DNA of 64,000 nt from Ophiura sarsii (GCA_035610835.1 CM069455.1:41488579-41552578); one strand, 5' to 3'; positions 1 to 11,278 are shown, numbered from the stretch's first letter. Made by a program: numbers and translations. The notes: generated from the letters alone by a model not told the origin.

Positions 1-275
1 AAATTGCTCTCAATGCCCTAGAAATATCTAGAAGGATAAGTACCTTATTTGTTCATAGCAACAAAAATCACTTTTCTCCCTTTTCACATTTTTTTTCTTC
101 TTCTCTGCCAATGCTTGACCATGGCTGCACCAAAAATCTAAACAATTAAGGGTGAAGAGAACATTAAGGGGGACAAGGAAAATGTCATGTCAAATTGTTT
201 TTTAACTCCCGGTGCATGTTTTGGGGAATAAACCATCAAGGGTGAAAAACGGGGTCAAATTAGGGGGAAATTCCG
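1..275. other. AT-rich DNA, no gene seen
   Basis: No open frame with recognisable protein content and no repeat structure was seen here. It is the left flank of the 22-bp minisatellite. Confidence 0.5.
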
Positions 276-1105
276 ACAAGACCCTTGAAAGAAAACAACA
301 AGATCCTTGAAAGAAAACAACATGATCCTTGAAAGAAAACAACAAGATCCTTGAAAGAAATCAACAAGATCCTTGAAAGAAAAACAACAAGATCCTTGAA
401 ATAAAACAACAAGATCCTTGAAAGAAATCAACAAGATCCTTGAAAGAAATCAACAAGATCCTTGAAAGAAATCAACAAGATCCTTGAAAGAAATCAACAA
501 GATCCTTGAAAGAAATCAACAAGATCCTTGAAAGAAATCAACAAGATCCTTGAAAGAAAACATCAAAATCCTTGAAAGAAATCAACAAGATCCTTAAAAG
601 AAAAGAACAAGATCCTTGAAAGAAAACAACAAGATCCTTGAAAGAAAACAACAAGATCCTTGAAAGAAAACAACAAGATCCTTGAAAGAAAACAACAAGA
701 TCCTTGAAAGAAAACAACAAGATCCTTGAAAGAAAACAACAAGATCCTTGAAAGAAATCAACAAGATCCTTGAAAGAAATCAACAAGATCCTTGAAAGAA
801 ATCAACAAGATCCTTGAAAGAAATCATCAAGATCCTTGAAAGAAATCAACAAGATCCTTGAAAGAAATCAACAAGATCCTTGAAAGAAATCAACAAGATC
901 CTTGAAAGAAATCAACAAGATCCTTGAAAGAAATCAACAAGATCCTTGAAAGAAATCAACAAGATCCTTGAAAGAAATCAACAAGATCCTTAAAAGAAAA
1001 TAACAAGATCCTTGAAAGAAAACAACAAGATCCTTGAAAGAAAACAACAAGATCCTTGAAAGAAAACAACAAGATCCTTGAAAGAAAACAACAAGATACT
1101 TGAAA
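276..1105. repeat. 22-bp minisatellite, about 37 units
   Basis: Direct tandem array of a 22-bp unit, GATCCTTGAAAGAAATCAAC plus AA. Two main variants differ at one base (AAATCAAC versus AAAACAAC) and occur in blocks, not mixed. A marker unit containing CCTTAAAAG occurs at about 591 and again at about 987, exactly 396 bp (18 units) later, which points to duplication of a multi-unit block. The open frame on the minus strand merely translates the repeat and is not a gene. Confidence 0.95.
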
Positions 1106-2204
1106 TCACTTTTTGGACAACATCACTTCTCCATTATATCCCCTTGCTTCCTCATCAAATGTTGCGTAGGTGTACATCCCTCGATTTATCTCTCTATTAC
1201 AAGGTGAACCATCTAGCGAACATTCGCCTTAGCCATATTTAACATAAACTTGGGCACACCGAGCGAGACAAGCTCTTTGCATATTGTTGTAAGGCTTACC
1301 TTACAATTGCATACTGTGTACGGGGAGCAATGACTCCTCCGCATCAATGTATGAAAATCCCCGTAAGCAAACAGACAGACACACTAAACAGATCTAGATC
1401 AATTGGGGAACTGGTTCATGATGGCTGATGCCCTGCATTGCCAGTGGTTTATTGGTAGAAAGGGGAAACGATGTAAAGAGGGGCAAGATGCTTCCTCTTG
1501 TGAATTAAGGGGCAAGATGCTTCCTCTTGTGAATGACTGCTTGTATGTGCATGATCGGGTGAACATTGAAAAAGTGTTATAGATTGTGTAGTGGCAATTA
1601 GCCCAGATTTTTTGAAATGATCGATTTCTTATTTTAGTAAGGCACACCCAAAAATTGTTGCATTGGTGTAACCCGCCCAACCCTAATTTATTCCGCAAAA
1701 CTGATTTTGAATTGAATTTTAACAAATTAAAAAAATTAAATAAATGAAAAAAAATTATAAACCCAAAAACAATCTTTGGTGCTAAAATATTTAAAAAAAC
1801 AATAAACAATCTTTGGTGCTCCTCATCAAAAAGGAATACAGTGCACAGCAAATCTAATGATTGCAAACAGCCTCGTGATATTTTGTGGTTTTATTGACTT
1901 TGTGAGATCAAATTTAGTAATTTGTAAATAGTATACACAATTCAAAACAAAAAAAATGAAACAAAAATAATTAAAAATACCTCTCATATTTTTTGTTTCA
2001 AAAAAGTAATTGTGTGCAAGCCAAAAATACCTCTCATGGTTTTTTGTTTCCAAAGTCATTATATGCAAGCCGTAGTAGTCCTCAAATACTCTTTATTCCA
2101 TTAAAATTGACCACCTAACACCTGAGATATGATCAATACAGTAACGGGAGTGTGGATCCAGTTTGGAGTCTTTTTAACAAGATTTGGACTTAACTGCAAA
2201 AAAA
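1106..2204. other. Intergenic DNA with small direct repeats
   Basis: No gene recognised. A 29-bp tandem duplication starts at 1480 and 1509 (core GGGGCAAGATGCTTCCTCTT). A second short direct repeat lies around 1973-2050 (core AAAAATACCTCTCAT twice). The open frames here have no recognisable domain. Confidence 0.5.
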
Positions 2205-2629
2205 TACATTTTGAACTTCTACTGATGATTTCAGGATAGGGTAAAGTCACCAGTTTTCGGTCAGCGCCTATTTCCGGTCGCTTCACCCAAATCGTGTTAT
2301 GAAAATGACCTCATTGTTATAAACTGACGGCTAAAAAACCGCCGCCTAGTTGATGCCCGGTATTGCTTTAAAATGGCGACGACCGATGCAATTACACAAT
2401 TTTGACGAAAGTGACCAAAAATAGACGCTGACCAAAAACTGGCGACTTTACCCTACATCAATGTATTGTTTAAAGTCCATCATATTTTCAAATATCCTGT
2501 GGTTTGTCATGCATGATATATGGGGAAAAATTACATTTTGAACTTCTACGGATGATTCCAGGATACAATAATGTATTGCTTAAATTCCATCATATTTTCA
2601 AATATCCTGTGGCTTGTCATGCATGATAT
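2205..2629. repeat. Tandem segmental duplication, first copy interrupted
   Basis: A segment of about 98 bp occurs twice. Copy B is 2532-2629. Copy A is split into 2205-2238 and 2454-2519 by the miniature element at 2239-2453. Both copies share ACATTTTGAACTTCTAC, a GATGATT..CAGGATA stretch, CATCATATTTTCAAATATCC and a GTCATGCATGATAT end. Copy B therefore preserves the pre-insertion state of the site. Confidence 0.85.
2239..2453. mobile_element. 215-bp MITE with TA target duplication
   Basis: Terminal inverted repeats begin GGGTAAAGTC and end GACTTTACCC. The two arms match over roughly 40 bp (left CAGTTTTCGGTCAGCG, right CGCTGACCAAAAACTG). TA flanks each end (2237-2238, 2454-2455). TA duplication is characteristic of the Tc1/mariner superfamily; the family itself is not one I can name. 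There is no coding capacity. Confidence 0.85.
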
Positions 2630-2849
2630 GGATGAACATTTGCTTTCTGCTCAAATTGAACTTACTATCAACTAGTGTTGTAATCGATTGTCGAATGTAT
2701 CGATTGTCGAATTAAATTCTAAAACTTCCGACATGTCGATACACACGATCGTGTATCGACACAGAACGACAACAAAGGTGTAAGCTTGAAATAACAAGAA
2801 AAAGTATGTAGCCTGTCTCCCACCCGCGAAAAAGTATAATTTGATCAGA

Positions 2850-3126
2850 ATGGCCACGCCAAATGATAACCCCGAAATCATCGAAATTGAAGAATTTCAG
2901 TCCAAACGAGCAAAACGAAGTATAGTGTGGGAACACTGTGGTTTCTTGAAAAAAAATGGTGTTGTGAATAAGGCTTTTACAGTGTGCAAACACTGTAAAG
3001 CATTAATGCCGTACAGCGGAAACACGACGACTATGAAAAGCCATCTGGATCGCCATCACTACGATGTTGTAAACCCTCAAAAGTCACCCTCATCACGTAC
3101 CTCAGGCTCTGACTCCCGCTCTACAG
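2850..3126 (+). CDS. hAT transposase exon 1 (BED zinc finger)
   Basis: First coding exon of the transposase. The ATG at 2850 has a strong context (A at -3, G at +4). The exon encodes residues 1-92 plus the first base of the Gly codon. A BED-type zinc finger is visible: W27, then C46-x2-C49 and H65-x3-H69 (H70 is an alternative fourth ligand). BED fingers bind the transposon ends in this family. The exon ends in ACAG followed by GTATGT at 3127, a good donor. Splicing to 3906 restores one frame (Ser-Thr-Gly-Pro-Arg). Reading through the donor would add an unrelated hydrophobic tail and a stop. Confidence 0.88.
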
Positions 3127-3905
3127 GTATGTATCAATTTGTTATTATTTTAATAATCATCTTCCTATTCAAATTCTACCATCGTCGTGATTTAAAAAGA
3201 CTCGGAACGGCTCATGCCTCGGTATAAATGTATAATCCAATCCAATTGAAATAATCGCGAGTGTACATGTACGTGTATTCCTGTCACGCGATTCGTTGAT
3301 AGTTCCGTTTGTAATGCAAATTCAGCGAAAACATGACGTGTTGCGCTTCCTGTACATGTGTCATATGCATACATAGCAGCTATGCTGTTTTATAAAGTAC
3401 ATGTGCTGTTATATTGCTGCTAAACAGCGGCGCACTAGAAGCTCCCCTATATAGCTTTTCCCACGTGTTTACGGTGTTTGTGCGACTGTGCGTGATGGAA
3501 TAGTCTTGGCCCAAGACTGGGCTTTTCAGCGATATTGATTGTTAATATTTTAATCACGGTCAGACGATAGCGTGATGTGGTTTATTTGATAAATAATTAA
3601 ATTTCATTCTTTTCAATATTACGATAACATTAAATAATAATAAACTAATAAACGAACTTTCTAATAATAAAAAAAATTGTTTTAGCAATTTGGTATGAAT
3701 GACTAGATAGTGAGTATGGGAATACTAGCGACAGGAAAAGTACCATCAAAAATAATATATCAATAAAAGTAAATAAATAATTGAAGTTAATTTAATATTA
3801 AATAAAGTAAATAAATAAAATAAATGAAATAACATTTATTAGAAATGGTTGTTTTACAGTACAATTTTTGGCTTATCATATTATTTTTTCCTGATTTTTC
3901 AACAG
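3127..3905 (+). other. Intron of the hAT transposase gene
   Basis: 779-bp AT-rich intron with donor GTATGT (3127) and a pyrimidine-rich acceptor ending TTTTTCAACAG (3905). Phase 1 on both sides: G plus GT makes the Gly codon. No other gene seen in it. Confidence 0.8.
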
Positions 3906-5566
3906 GTCCACGTATTCTGACAGCATCACGTGAACTTAAGCAGTCTACCCTCTTCACCAGGCAGCCATATGGACAGACAAGTCCGAGACACATGAAGATT
4001 ACTCAGGCGATTGCTGACTACATCGTGCGGGATATCAAACCGATATCGACGATCGAAGGCGAAGGGTTCCGGGATATGTTGGAGGAAATAGACCCGAGAT
4101 ACCAGCCTGTTAGCCGCACAACACTGTTAGAGCGCTACATAAGACCCCGGTTCCATGAAGTTAGGAGGCATATCCTGGAAGGCATCACCCACGCTCATCG
4201 TCACGCGTTCACTACGGATGCGTGGACATCTCTAGCCACTGAGAATTACACTACCACAACTTGCCACTACATAGACCCCTCCACTATGACTTTACAGAAC
4301 TGGACTCTGGACACAAAGTCGGTAGCTATGTCTCACACAGGTGAACATCTAGCCGAGGAAATGAAAGCGGTGCAAGAAACGTGGAAATTAAAAGAACCTG
4401 TAGCTGTAACAGACAATGCAGCAAACATACTCAGTGGCTGCGAGAAGGCGGGCTACCCACACTTTGGGTGCTTTGCCCATACGCTGAACCTGGCAGTCGG
4501 CAGGTGCCTGGGTGTTTCAGAAGTTAACAAGTTAGTGGGCAAATGTCGGAAGATCGTCGCATTCTTCAAAATGTCTCCGCAGAAAACCGCTGAGCTGATT
4601 GAACAAGAAACTGCACATGAAATAAAAGAGCTCAAGATGATCCAAGATGTGGCCACCCGATGGAATTCGGTTCTGGCTATGTGCCGCCGACTGAAGAAGG
4701 TGTACCCGGCTGTTTTCCGGGTGCTCTTCGATCATAAATCAAGCGGTCTCATACTAAGTGAGGATGAGAGTGCCGACCTGGAAGCCCTTATCCAGTTGCT
4801 GGAGCCCTTTGAGGAGGCGACCATCATGGTATCGTCGAGCAAAAACCCTACAGCGGGCCTCATCATGCCGATGATGGCACAATTCAACAAGAAACTAGCT
4901 CCACGAGAGGAAGATTCGACGCTCATCAAGAAGGCCAGGGCCGTAATCCAGAGCGACCTAAACAAGAGGTACACGAAGACGGAGGAACGACGAATCCTTG
5001 GTCTTGCATCTGCAGTTGACCCCCGCTTCAAGTCGCTTACATGGATGTCAAATGACGACAAGGCTGCCACCCAGTCAGCTCTACAAGAAGAGGCTATGGC
5101 TGTTGCGGCGACACTTCGCGAAACCGCCGACGCTGAGTCCATGGATACAGATAGCACCTCTGCGCCACCTGATGAACCAAGTAATCCTGCGCCCGCCGCA
5201 TCATCATCGTCAAGCTTCAGCTTCTTTGATGAAGATATCCTTGGCAATGAAGAAGAAGCCCCTTCTGTAGAACTTGACTGTTTGACACGGGTAGAGAATG
5301 AAATGTCGGGCTACGCGAAAGAGTTGAAGGTGCCCCATGCACGTAATCCTGTTGCTTGGTGGCAAGAGCGATTGGGAATTTATCCCATATTGTCCAGAGT
5401 GGCTATTCGTCATCTTATGATTCCGGCGACAAGTGTGCCCAGTGAGCGGGTCTTCAGTACAGCTGGCGCCATAGTCAACAAGAAGAGAGCGTCTCTTCAC
5501 TCAGACAATGTGAACATGTTGATTTTCCTTCACGACAACTGGCGTAAATTTAAACAAATGAAGTAA
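3906..5566 (+). CDS. hAT transposase exon 2 (RNase H-like and dimerisation domains)
   Basis: Main transposase exon; the spliced protein is 645 aa. Numbering on the spliced protein: TTDAWTS with D197, VTDNAAN with D262, CFAHTLNL, then ATRWNS with W345, LLEPFEEAT, an acidic Ser-rich linker (about 430-500), and the C-terminal hAT dimerisation region from about 572 (RNPVAWW) through SVPSERVFSTAG (E606) to the end. The two Asp and this Glu match the positions of the catalytic DDE triad in Ac/Hermes-type transposases, by motif, not by alignment. Stop at 5564-5566; AATAAA at 5621. The exon is GC-richer than the flanking DNA. No frameshift or stop is visible. Confidence 0.93.
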
Positions 5567-5620
5567 ACCATCATAAACCATGAACGTAAACGGTAAACCA
5601 TGATGCCGTTGCTTAACTCT

Positions 5621-5626
5621 AATAAA
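5621..5626 (+). terminator. Poly(A) signal of the hAT transposase
   Basis: AATAAA 55 bp after the transposase stop codon, followed by an A/T-rich tract. Canonical hexamer in the expected place. Confidence 0.6.
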
Positions 5627-6504
5627 AAAAATTAAAATTTTTTTATACATCCATCCGGACCATCCCACCTTCATATTTTTATTCAAACATATCGGAGAGT
5701 ATCCCCCTCCTTTCATACCTTCTAAACATTTCAAATGTGAATTTGCACCGAGAATATAATATAATGATGATATTGATAAATGAAAATGAAATCCGAAGAG
5801 AAATATTGACGCATCTAAGTGGTTAAAATGTTTCGTCTCACACGCAGCACAGACTTTACTAAGTCTACTTGTAGGGGTATCGCAATTGAACAATTCGATA
5901 TACCCCACTTCATAATTCATATTATGTTTACGATCGTCACTCCCGCTTATGTAGTCACATGTGTCGAATTATATTGGTCTAAAACATGTTGTTTCAGAGG
6001 GAGTAACGCGTAATGAATGAACAGGACAAGTCAATAATACTTCCGAGAAAGTTTTCATTGCACAGCGTTGTTCCACGCGATCGCCATCGGCCATGATGGA
6101 TAGCGGCCGTGTGTGCAGTATTTATTTTTACTCATCCACAAATCATCATGGGGGTTCAAAAACGGGAGAATAAAAGTTTAAAATAGTTTGAAACAGTTAG
6201 CTTTGATAGCCATACCACCACGGGTAACAGGTTTGTACTCTTTCTGCTTGTACTAGTCATGTATTGTCGCTAGCTATGTAGTCGCAGTCGTGTATACTTT
6301 TGTCAGTGTTAAATAAAAACGAAACTCACAAAGCAGCCGTGCATATTAAAAATGTGTTATTGTCGATACTTTTATCGATATGTCGGACTTTATGACTTCC
6401 GACATGTCGATACGCAGAAGTGTATCGATTACAACCCTACTATCAACATTAAGTGGTAGATTATTATTGATTTGATTGATTATGTTCACTTACACATTGA
6501 CTGA

Positions 6505-6720
6505 CAATTCACCAGAAAGGTCACCCTGACCCTGACCCCCCCCCCCCCCCCCCCACCCCAGGATTTGAACCATGGACCTCCAGCACCCGGGCCGAGATCC
6601 TAGCCACTACACAACGACTGTCAGTCACACTCGGCGAAGTATATTCGCCTCGTTATACAGCCTGGGTCCGTTTTGTAGCCCAAAAAGCTGCATGCCTGGT
6701 TATAAAAACATTTTTTTCCG
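6505..6720 (-). mobile_element. tRNA-derived SINE copy 1
   Basis: On the minus strand it reads TGTGTAGTGG (box A-like), then GGTCCATGGTTCAAATCC (box B GGTTCAAATCC), as in the copies at 10.6 and 32.3 kb. The shared 5' segment (GGACCCAGGC after a GCATGC-type start) is also present. About 40 bp of extra sequence separates that segment from box A. A C-run (about 6537-6555) sits at the 3' side. Confidence 0.7.
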
Positions 6721-6866
6721 CCCAGTTCCCCTGATCTTAGATCCATCCTCACCCATACCATTCCGGCTTTTTCCTCTATTCTCCCCTCTGCTGGATAAGC
6801 TCATAAGTAACCTTGCCCTTCGGCCCAAAAAAAGAAGATCTGTCTCAGATAAGTATGTGAAGTAGG

Positions 6867-7295
6867 CAGGGGTGTACTTTCGCGACATCCTGCGAGAATC
6901 CAAATGGATTCTCGCAGAATATTTTTGCGAGAATCCTTTTTACTTAATTTAAATTCCGCATTTTAAACATTTATTGTACTATTGTATACTTAGAAAATAA
7001 TAGTACACAAATTGAATCAAACACTTCTTAAAATTAATTAAAATAATATCAAGAATAAGGCTATAAGCTTGCATAACTTCCAAATTCGGAAAGTTTTTTG
7101 ACTAAGGGTCAAATACCAGTCATCTAAGGTCCTGTTTTGGACTTAAAAAGAAGAAAGAAAAAGAAAAAAAAAAAATTATTATTATTATTTTTATTTTTTT
7201 ATATTTTTTTTGCGAACCTGGATTCGCGCGGTAGCGATTTTACGCGAATCTTCACGCGAATCGATTTGCGGATTCGCGCCGAAAGTACACCCCTG
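6867..7295. mobile_element. 429-bp non-autonomous DNA element, CAGGGGTGTACTTTCG ends
   Basis: Ends CAGGGGTGTACTTTCG and CGAAAGTACACCCCTG are perfect inverted repeats. The sequence GTAGG directly flanks both ends (6862-6866, 7296-7300), consistent with a 5-bp target duplication. Internally there are repeated GCGAGAATCC/GGATTCTCGC hairpins and AT-rich tracts. No open frame of note. The superfamily is not certain. A partial relative is at 42243-42410. Confidence 0.75.
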
Positions 7296-7300
7296 GTAGG

Positions 7301-9788
7301 CATGCGCATGTTACATGGGTCAACACGCATAACCTGTGTCCCGTAAGCAAAACACAGTATACGTGTACATAATCTAGTTTTTACAAGCTTGAAGTTTAAA
7401 CTAACACATTTTAGTAATAAAACGGCAGTATGTACAAGGAAATTAATGGATTTACCCTTTATTTCGCTCACGATGGATTGCATGATTTTCTTCGATACGG
7501 GCTGCCATTGTTATGCGATTCCTTTTGCGTGGTGCACCGAAAGGACCAAAACTTGATGGATGCAGATGCGGTTGCCAGAAGATACGGGTACACGTTACAT
7601 GCCCGTATAGAATGATTCGTGTCACGTAAGAGAAATTACACGGGATAACTCATGCCTAATGTGGAGTCACTTTTGCCGGATAACCCTACGTGACGAGCCC
7701 AATTTTGAACTCTTTTTTTTTAAAGGTTGTCAGAAGAAAAGAAATGGGAAAAAAAAAATTCGCATTTAGTATAGCTATTTTTTCCTACAAAAAAAAACAT
7801 TTCACATAGTCATTTTCCGGCATAATTCTGTAATACCCTCCACACCCTACATTAGTAGTATGCGTCGTTCTTAAAAATCATGCACTGTGAATACCCCTGT
7901 GAAGGGTATAACAGAATTACTCCCATTTTCCCATGTATTTTAAACAGACCTTTTTTTTGTTGCCTTACTCAAACTAAATAAAACAATATGTAAATATTGC
8001 ATTGCTGATGATGATATACGATATTATACCCTGAACAGGAAGCAGGACGCCCACTACAAGTGGGTACGTGGGTATAATGCCCACTACAAGTGGGTATGTG
8101 AGTATAAAGTAGGTATCGCCTTTACAGAATAAAATATAAACAAGTGTTTAAAAGTAGGCTGGTAATTTACACAAAATGCACAAAATTCAGCGAGAAAACA
8201 ACGATGATCTTATCCATGGGTAATTCTGTCGCATTATCCTATCGAACGGGTTCAACCGCTGTCAAAAGACGAGGCTCCGTTTCAGCTTTATGCTGTGGGC
8301 TGGTACAACAACCGCATACGTAATAACATCATTTTGTATACAATGTTCAGGCAGTACAGCCAATCCAACATGATATGAACCGACTTAAAATAAACCATAC
8401 TAAAACTTTTCATTTTTACGCGCCTGTGTTTCTATATCATAACATTATTGCGTGTCAATCAAAAGTTGTAATTGCCCTTGAAATTTACCAAAATCCCAAT
8501 TACATGGAGTAGGTGCTCAATATTGCTCGCGTTCTATTCAAAACCATTCACTGGCAATTACTGTTTTCAATACAGAAACATATCTCCACCGCAAGTTTCA
8601 ATTAACAATCTCATTTTAAAAACATCCACGATCGACGATTCCGTTGCCGAGACGATTCTAAATTCGGGTTACTGAACCCGCCGTATTTGGAACTAGACTG
8701 CCATTCGGTCGGTCAATCACGTCTACCCTCGCGTCCTACTTCTCGAGCATGCCGCGTTGTCACGTTGCAGGTTTGTCTAGTGTAGACAGCAACAAGGCAA
8801 AAATAAATGTTGTTATGTTGCCCGCAAGTGCCAAAAATCTTGAAGTTGGGTCGGTCAGTCGATTTTCCTTCTTTTTTAATTTTTCTTTTTTTTGCTGACA
8901 AAAATTACTGACAACCCGTGGTTCATGACAAGACAAAATTGGTTAATTTCAATTTGACTAATGTTTCAAGTGTGATAATAGTTCAAATGTATTCATTTCA
9001 AGCAGTTTCAAGCAGAAAATAGTAATATTTTGCCAAATTGGGTAATATTTCAATCTTTAAATACACCACCAAAAATAAAAGCAATCTATTCAAGCAAATG
9101 TATTCATTTCAAGCAGTTTCATGCAGAAAATAGTAATATTTTGCCAAAACGGGTAATATTTCAATCTTAAAAAAAAAAAATTGCGACACTGATTTTTGAG
9201 ATTTTAGGGTCGGTCGCTGAGGGCAACACAACAATTTATTTGTTGTTGGCCTAATTGCTCGGGCATTGCTTGCTCCTGATGCCGATACACACAGTGAGGA
9301 GGAGAGTAATCTGCTGGGTGAATAAACTCCACGATCAGCTGATGGGGGCCACTATAGAGGAGTGTAACGATGGAACGTAGTGACAGACAGACTGAGGGAT
9401 GCACGATATTGGGAACAATTTGTAGGGGTTGGATTTTAACACGACGGACATTGAGGTGAATAAACTCACGGAAATAATCAGCCGGTGAGGCTGCAGACGC
9501 TGTAAACGATAGACGAGGTACTGTGGCAACAGAGGTGGGCGGATCTTACATGCAAATTATATACTGATATATTGGGAGGGATGGGTAAAACAGGAGATAC
9601 ATGTATGCAATCGGGTGAATAAACTCAAAATCAGCTGTGACCATAGATTGAGATTGGGGAAAGGTTTGATGATGGTAGCCGTAGCTAACAGGGGACATCG
9701 TGCGTATCAAGGATAGATTGAACCATACAAATAAAATCTATAACCGTAACCCTACCACATACCAAAAAACACCACGACCCAGCCTGTT
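7301..9788. other. Intergenic DNA, only small tandem repeats
   Basis: No gene recognised. A 30-bp tandem duplication lies at 8049-8106 (GCCCACTACAAGTGGGTA twice; the unit itself is a small hairpin). Two copies of an approximately 77-bp segment lie at 8981-9057 and 9093-9168 (offset about 111 bp; core CATTTCAAGCAGTTTCA). A motif GGGTGAATAAACTC or close variants recurs near 9317, 9454 and 9614 at roughly 150-bp spacing. Open frames are short and lack domains. Confidence 0.5.
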
Positions 9789-9998
9789 TGTATAACCCGG
9801 CGTGGAATTTTTCGATGAAAAAATTGACCCACCCTATATACTTGGTGCTGTTAAGGCGCAGTATACTGCGCCAAGTAGCCTTGACATTGGTGGTGTAATG
9901 GAAAATCCCTCGCCCTGTGTGCCGGTCACTTTTCACTGCGTGGACAAATTGTCTGAAAAAAGTGGTTGGGGGGGGGGGGGTAGAGTTAGGGTTAAACC
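9789..9998 (+). mobile_element. Degenerate tRNA-derived SINE copy 2
   Basis: The 5' segment ACCCGGCGTG..TTTTTCGATGAAAAAATTGACCC matches the 32.3-kb copy. The block CAAGTAGCCTTGACA followed by GGTGGTGTAATGG (box A) matches the 10.6-kb copy. Box B is lost: the sequence jumps from TGTGTGCCGG to TCACTTTTC. The 3' part TCTGAAAAAAGTGG and a terminal GTTAGGGTTAA are shared. Transcription-incompetent by appearance. Confidence 0.65.
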
Positions 9999-10110
9999 AA
10001 AAATACCTAAACCTCAAAATAACAACAAATTTGCAACTTGTGATTAAGAAAGTGTAATCAATTTATCAGCAAGAACATCTCCAAATTCTGGTTATTTGTT
10101 ATAAACTTAA

Positions 10111-10454
10111 AGGTAGATGACCCGATCACATTTTCGTAACACAGAATTATTTCAAACATACAGAGATTTTCATATCATATGAAAGCTCGTATTTTTCTCA
10201 TCATCATACTGAAATTTTACGGTCTAAATCGGTATAATTACGGAGAAATCGATGAAATAACGTCGAATTACCACGAAAGGTGGTAACCACCAATATCGTT
10301 TGTGTACAACTCAATGGGTACATTTCACGGCATCTTTTGCGTCTAAAATAAGAACCATTAGAGTTATGCAACTCAAACTTTGGAATACCCCTTTTTAAGG
10401 ATGACCCTTCATGTAGAAAAGTAAACTTCAAGTTTAAAATCGGAACATCTACCT
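10111..10454 (-). mobile_element. 344-bp TTAA-flanked MITE (AGGTAGATG family)
   Basis: Inverted ends AGGTAGATG and CATCTACCT, each flanked by TTAA (10107-10110, 10455-10458). TTAA duplication is characteristic of piggyBac-type insertion. The minus strand matches the partial copy starting at 44481 over AAGTTTGAGTTGC and AATGGTTCTTATTTTA. Confidence 0.75.
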
Positions 10455-10589
10455 TTAATCTGTCAAAACTTAGGGACGCACCATTAGATTTTCAGAGGGG
10501 TAGGAAGTTGGAGTTTTTTCACCTTTTTTTAATGTATTCATTCATATTGAGTTGGGTGGGGTAAGATTTGTTGTTTTTTGGGGTTTTTT

Positions 10590-10813
10590 TGGCCTGGATA
10601 GAGGGAGAATTTTTTTTCTTCCAAAAATGTATACTGAATGAAGTATACTGAGCCAAGTAGCCTTGACACCTGTGGTGTAGTGGAGAGCTGGTCGACCCGT
10701 GTGCTAGAGGTCCGTGGTTCAAATCCGGGTGGGGTCGGGTCACTTTCGGGGTCACTTTTCTCAGCGGAAAAAAAAATCTGAAAAAAGTGGCTACCTTAAG
10801 TTAGGGTTAATGT
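10590..10813 (+). mobile_element. tRNA-derived SINE copy 3 (best preserved)
   Basis: Contains TGGTGTAGTGG (10672-10682, box A) and GGTTCAAATCC (10716-10726, box B), about 33 bp apart, the arrangement of an internal RNA polymerase III promoter. Upstream is CAAGTAGCCTTGACACC. Downstream is a tRNA-unrelated body with GGGTCACTTTTCTC and TCTGAAAAAAGTGG, ending GTTAGGGTTAA. Boundaries are estimates from comparison with the three other copies in this window. Confidence 0.8.
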
Positions 10814-11077
10814 TACATTCAGATTAATATTGGACTATTGGTACAATCATTTATCGAAATCCATGATTCATAACCACAAGATGATCTTGTGATTCCACAT
10901 TGTGAAATCGATTCCCATAAATCCAGGAACAAATATTTAGTTGTTGTTATATTTTTGGAATAATAATGTTGCTGTTTCATGCTTCAAAAATTCATCTGTT
11001 GTACAGGCCCTATCGACCCATTTTTTTTAGAAATTGGTGAACAAAATTTCATGTGCAAATGAATACTGAAACCCCCC

Positions 11078-11278
11078 CCCCTTCACAAAATGTTTCAAAA
11101 ATGTCAAAATTGTTTAATTTCATTATCATATTTGGACTCACCAGGTTGAACCCATTGAAATAGGTACAAACATGCCTAGTAATGGTTCAGTATAGACTTT
11201 GAAAGTTGGGAAAGGATCTGGAAAATCTGTTTTGTATATGGCAACTTATAGCCTAGGGAAAATGTTAACACAACATTC
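11078..11278 (+). mobile_element. Degraded copy of the TTAA/CACTTTCC MITE
   Basis: The interior matches the family at 36.1, 52.7 and 60.8 kb (CACAAAATGTTTCAAAAATG, GGTACAAACATGCCTAGTA, GAAAGTTGGGAAAGG). It ends near GGAAAATGTTAA. The left end is lost next to a C-run at about 11072. Confidence 0.7.

Larger units (their letters stand above)
2673..6439 (+). mobile_element. Complete hAT DNA transposon (3767 bp)
   Basis: Left end TAGTGTTGTAATCGAT and right end ATCGATTACAACCCTA are inverted repeats with one mismatch in 16 and fit the YARNG start typical of hAT. A perfect 8-bp target duplication, CTATCAAC, lies at 2665-2672 and 6440-6447; 8 bp is diagnostic for the superfamily. The subterminal regions carry clustered TATCGA/TCGATA motifs, and the 18-mer CTTCCGACATGTCGATAC occurs at 2725-2742 and 6396-6413 in the same orientation, so probably a transposase-binding motif. 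Inside is a two-exon BED-hAT transposase gene without visible disruption. Intact ends, duplication and reading frame suggest recent insertion and possible activity. Confidence 0.95.

Noticed and set aside
538..786. Minus-strand 82-codon frame rich in Phe/Ser/Leu
   Set aside because: It is a translation of the 22-bp minisatellite; the peptide period follows the DNA repeat.
4732..5247. Minus-strand 171-codon Ser-rich frame
   Set aside because: Shadow of the hAT transposase exon, which has clear motifs on the plus strand.
10672..10732. tRNA gene candidate
   Set aside because: Has box A and box B but no proper acceptor stem, and the same unit with a non-tRNA body recurs three more times; it is a SINE.
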